A stretch of 32,823 nucleotides of DNA from a virus. Numbering within the stretch: the stretch's first letter is position 1; each line of letters opens with the position of its first letter. The notes below the pieces were generated by a model. The model was not told the origin of the DNA and searched no databases. It saw only the letters and a program-made list of their open reading frames with translations. The translations under genes and the position numbers were made by a program. Shown in pieces: positions 30,760 through 32,823 of the stretch. The stretch is taken from the IMG/VR virus record IMGVR_UViG_3300036770_004592, positions 1 to 32,823 of that record; one strand, written 5' to 3'.

Positions 30760-32364
30760 ATGTCTGATATACTTCCAAGCAATCCATTCCTTCCAAAACT
30801 GCAAGACCAGAAGTGGAGACTTAATAACTTCTACACAATCATCCCAGAGACTCCTGTTGATGGTCAAACGATTATACCATTTAAACTAAGAGAGGCACAG
30901 GAGGAGTTATTGGATAATCTACACAATAGAGTAATCATAAACAAATGCAGAAAGATTGGCTACTCTACACTATTGGCTCTATTATGTTTGGATAATTGCC
31001 TATTCAACAAGAACTATAAAGCATCAGTATTGGACTACAAAGAAGTATCTGCATATGATAAGTTGGAGATGCTCCGTGTTGCCTGGTATAACTCCGAGAA
31101 GTATGCTGAAAATCAGGCAATCAGGTCAATGTGGCAATACATAAAAGGTAAAATACATCTTGTATCTGAATCCAAAGGAGAACTAAAATGGTCCAATGGG
31201 TCCTCTTTTACAGCCTCGACCACAACGATGGGGTCATCACCTAACTTACTCTGGATATCTGAGCTTGGACCTCTAAGTGTTCACGCACCAGATAGAGCAG
31301 CAAAGATAAAAAGAGGTTCTTTGAACTCTGTAGCACCAGATGCGCAGTTAATAATAGAATCTACAGCAGAAGGCGCCCATGGAGTATTCTATGATCTATT
31401 ACAATTAGGCCTAGAGTCATTAGGTAAAGATAGACTTGAAAAGACTGAGTATAGACTCATTTTCAAGCCATGGCAGCTACACCCTTCTTACAAAATAGAT
31501 AATGCTAATCCTGAATTAATAGAAGAGTCTACATGGAAGTATGCTGAGGAACTAAAAAAATCGCACGATATTGATTTAACAGTAGATCAGCTGTTTTGGT
31601 ATCAGATTAAGCGTAAAGAGATTGGTGAGGATATATTCTCACAGTTCCCATCTACATTTGAAGAGTCTGTATTAACATCTTCTACTGGAGCAATATATCC
31701 GCAGATTATATCTCTTAAAACGCAAGGGAGAGTAAAAGAAATAGAGCATGAGCCTGAATACCCTCTTTATACAGCATGGGATTTGGGTATATCAGACACA
31801 ACAGTAGGTATACTATTTCAAGAATGCGGTAGAGATATTATTATTCATGATAGCTGGTCTACAACTGGTGTTGGTTGTGAACATGTATCGAATAAGATAA
31901 CAGAATGGGAACGAGAATATAATACAAATATAACAAAGAACTTCCTACCCCATGATGCTGGTAGAAGAGACTTAGGCTCTGGTAAAACATATGTTGAGCA
32001 ATTAACTCAAGCTGGTACATTTAGGAAGTCTATATATGTTCTACCTCAAACCAGTAGTGTATGGAACGGTATTAGGCATTGGAGACAGTTATTCCCTAGG
32101 CTATGGATACATCCGAGATGTAATAATCACTATACAGGTATAGATGGTATTACATTGCCAAGCTTAATGGATTGTATTGTTAATTATAAAAAGAACGAAA
32201 AGACTGGACAGCCCTTACATGATCTTTATTCTCATGGCGCTGATGCCTTTCGTTATATTGCTGAAGCTCATATATTAGGATTATTCCAAGGATCTAATGG
32301 AGACATTCAGAGAGCTAAAATACGCAGATCTACTAAGCAATCAGGAGATTTTGTATTAGCATAA
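30760..32364 (+). CDS. Terminase large subunit
   Basis: A 534-aa packaging motor and nuclease. ATPase: a Walker A-like loop at 62-70 (KCRKIGYST, the deviant RxxGxST form of phage terminases) and a Walker B at 163-168 (LLWISE, Glu168), with a coupling-type TTTMGSSPN just before it. Nuclease: TAWDLGISD (Asp341), LPHDAG (Asp399) and SHGADAFRY (Asp495) form the RNase H-like metal site. Length fits T7 gp19-type enzymes (about 585 aa). It has its own promoter-like motif and lies 25 bp after TerS. Confidence 0.93.
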   Translation: MSDILPSNPFLPKLQDQKWRLNNFYTIIPETPVDGQTIIPFKLREAQEELLDNLHNRVIINKCRKIGYSTLLALLCLDNCLFNKNYKASVLDYKEVSAYDKLEMLRVAWYNSEKYAENQAIRSMWQYIKGKIHLVSESKGELKWSNGSSFTASTTTMGSSPNLLWISELGPLSVHAPDRAAKIKRGSLNSVAPDAQLIIESTAEGAHGVFYDLLQLGLESLGKDRLEKTEYRLIFKPWQLHPSYKIDNANPELIEESTWKYAEELKKSHDIDLTVDQLFWYQIKRKEIGEDIFSQFPSTFEESVLTSSTGAIYPQIISLKTQGRVKEIEHEPEYPLYTAWDLGISDTTVGILFQECGRDIIIHDSWSTTGVGCEHVSNKITEWEREYNTNITKNFLPHDAGRRDLGSGKTYVEQLTQAGTFRKSIYVLPQTSSVWNGIRHWRQLFPRLWIHPRCNNHYTGIDGITLPSLMDCIVNYKKNEKTGQPLHDLYSHGADAFRYIAEAHILGLFQGSNGDIQRAKIRRSTKQSGDFVLA

Positions 32365-32366
32365 AA

Positions 32367-32383
32367 GACTAAATAATAATATT
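32367..32383 (+). promoter_or_regulatory. Promoter-like motif GACTAAATA before the Lys/Pro/Thr-rich gene
   Basis: GACTAAATA (32367-32375) with an 8-nt spacer to ATG 32384, immediately after the TerL stop. Confidence 0.66.
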
Positions 32384-32823
32384 ATGGCGACCGCACTTTC
32401 ACAAAATGTTCAAAATAGGCTTGAGTTTACCCCGGTAACACCTATGCAGACTGCTACCCCGGCTAAACCAGCTAAGAAGCCTAAGCCAGCTAAAGCAGCG
32501 ACTCAATCTACTACACTTAATAAAGGTTATCCTATGCCGGACTTTGGCGAAGAAAATCTAGTAACTATAAGTAGAGGTTTTCGTGTTCCCTGGTATAAGC
32601 TTGACGAAGATAATCCTATTTTCAGACAAAATATGGCTGAGCTTGCTAGACTTCAGAGACGAGCTAATAGACAGGAAGAAAGAGAAACAGTAAGAACTGA
32701 AAATAAGCCAATGACTGCTACTGTTCTTGGTGAGGGTGGTACTCCCGCTGAAACAGCTCCTACTACCGCTACCACTAACAAGCCGACTAAAACTACTACT
32801 ACCAGCACAGGCCCAGGGACAGG
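32384..32823 (+). CDS. 5' part of the Lys/Pro/Thr-rich protein; continues at base 254 of the window
   Basis: ATG 32384 begins a frame that runs off the window end. Since 32571-32823 equals 1-253, it continues to the stop at 480-482. The N-terminus includes a Lys/Pro/Ala segment (AKPAKKPKPAKAA) and then ENLVTISRGFRVPWYKLDED, the best candidate for a folded part. The function is unknown; the TerL-portal position suggests packaging or head assembly. Confidence 0.82.
   Translation, partial: MATALSQNVQNRLEFTPVTPMQTATPAKPAKKPKPAKAATQSTTLNKGYPMPDFGEENLVTISRGFRVPWYKLDEDNPIFRQNMAELARLQRRANRQEERETVRTENKPMTATVLGEGGTPAETAPTTATTNKPTKTTTTSTGPGT
32571..32823 (+). repeat. Copy of bases 1-253 (end overlap of the contig)
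   Basis: All 253 bases match the window start except G126/A32696. This shows that the sequence closes on itself, with a unit length of 32,570 bp. It could be an assembly overlap of a permuted genome or a true terminal repeat; raw reads would tell. Confidence 0.97.

Overview
The window is a complete small tailed-phage genome with a T7-like (podovirus-type) virion module. Bases 1-253 recur at 32571-32823 with one mismatch (G126 versus A32696). The molecule is therefore circular, circularly permuted or terminally redundant, with a unit length of 32,570 bp, and one gene (32384 through the joint to 482) is split by the window ends. The DNA is AT-rich, and I see no tRNA, rRNA, CRISPR array or IS element. 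Almost no gene has a Shine-Dalgarno sequence. The host cannot be named; the tail-fibre shaft repeats and the sulfotransferase gene are of a kind I associate with aquatic/marine phages (inference).

Layout. 30.3 kb through the joint to 4.9 kb: packaging and head (TerS, TerL, a Lys/Pro/Thr-rich protein, portal, two small proteins, scaffold, capsid with a 140-nt structured leader, a small capsid-linked protein, a strong terminator). 4.95-5.5 kb: GIY-YIG homing endonuclease. 5.5-20.1 kb: tail and ejection proteins (gp11-like adaptor, gp12-like nozzle, gp13-like, gp14-like, a 1003-aa protein with a C-terminal 3D-like domain, and a 2109-aa protein with an HEFAH metallopeptidase motif). 20.1-25.3 kb: small virion-surface candidates, a GT8-like glycosyltransferase, a sulfotransferase, and a fibre gene with a reading-frame break. 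25.3-30.3 kb: the only non-structural region. It holds small membrane proteins, a second GIY-YIG endonuclease, a ClpP-like protein, three predicted ~100-nt structured RNAs, a 56-bp direct repeat, a 336-aa polymerase-like protein, and a run of overlapping tiny genes ending in a holin-like protein.

Two things stand out. First, at least 23 copies of one promoter-like motif (GACTAAATA / TATAAATA / TTAAATA, no -35 box, both strands) precede genes. In 13 of them exactly 5 nt separate the motif from the A of ATG. If spacing follows T4 late promoters, most mRNAs would be leaderless. The same motif stands in front of three RNA units that all have a 5' hairpin and a 3' terminator and no plausible ORF. 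Second, no replicative helicase, primase, normal DNA polymerase, sigma factor or full-size RNA polymerase is recognisable. The only nucleic-acid polymerase candidate is the 336-aa protein at 27911-28921, which has the motifs shared by family A DNA polymerases and single-subunit RNA polymerases (R-x3-K-x7-YG, motif A Asp, motif C His-Asp) in a very short frame. A miniature polymerase, a private promoter and small RNAs may form one compact regulatory system; that link is inference.
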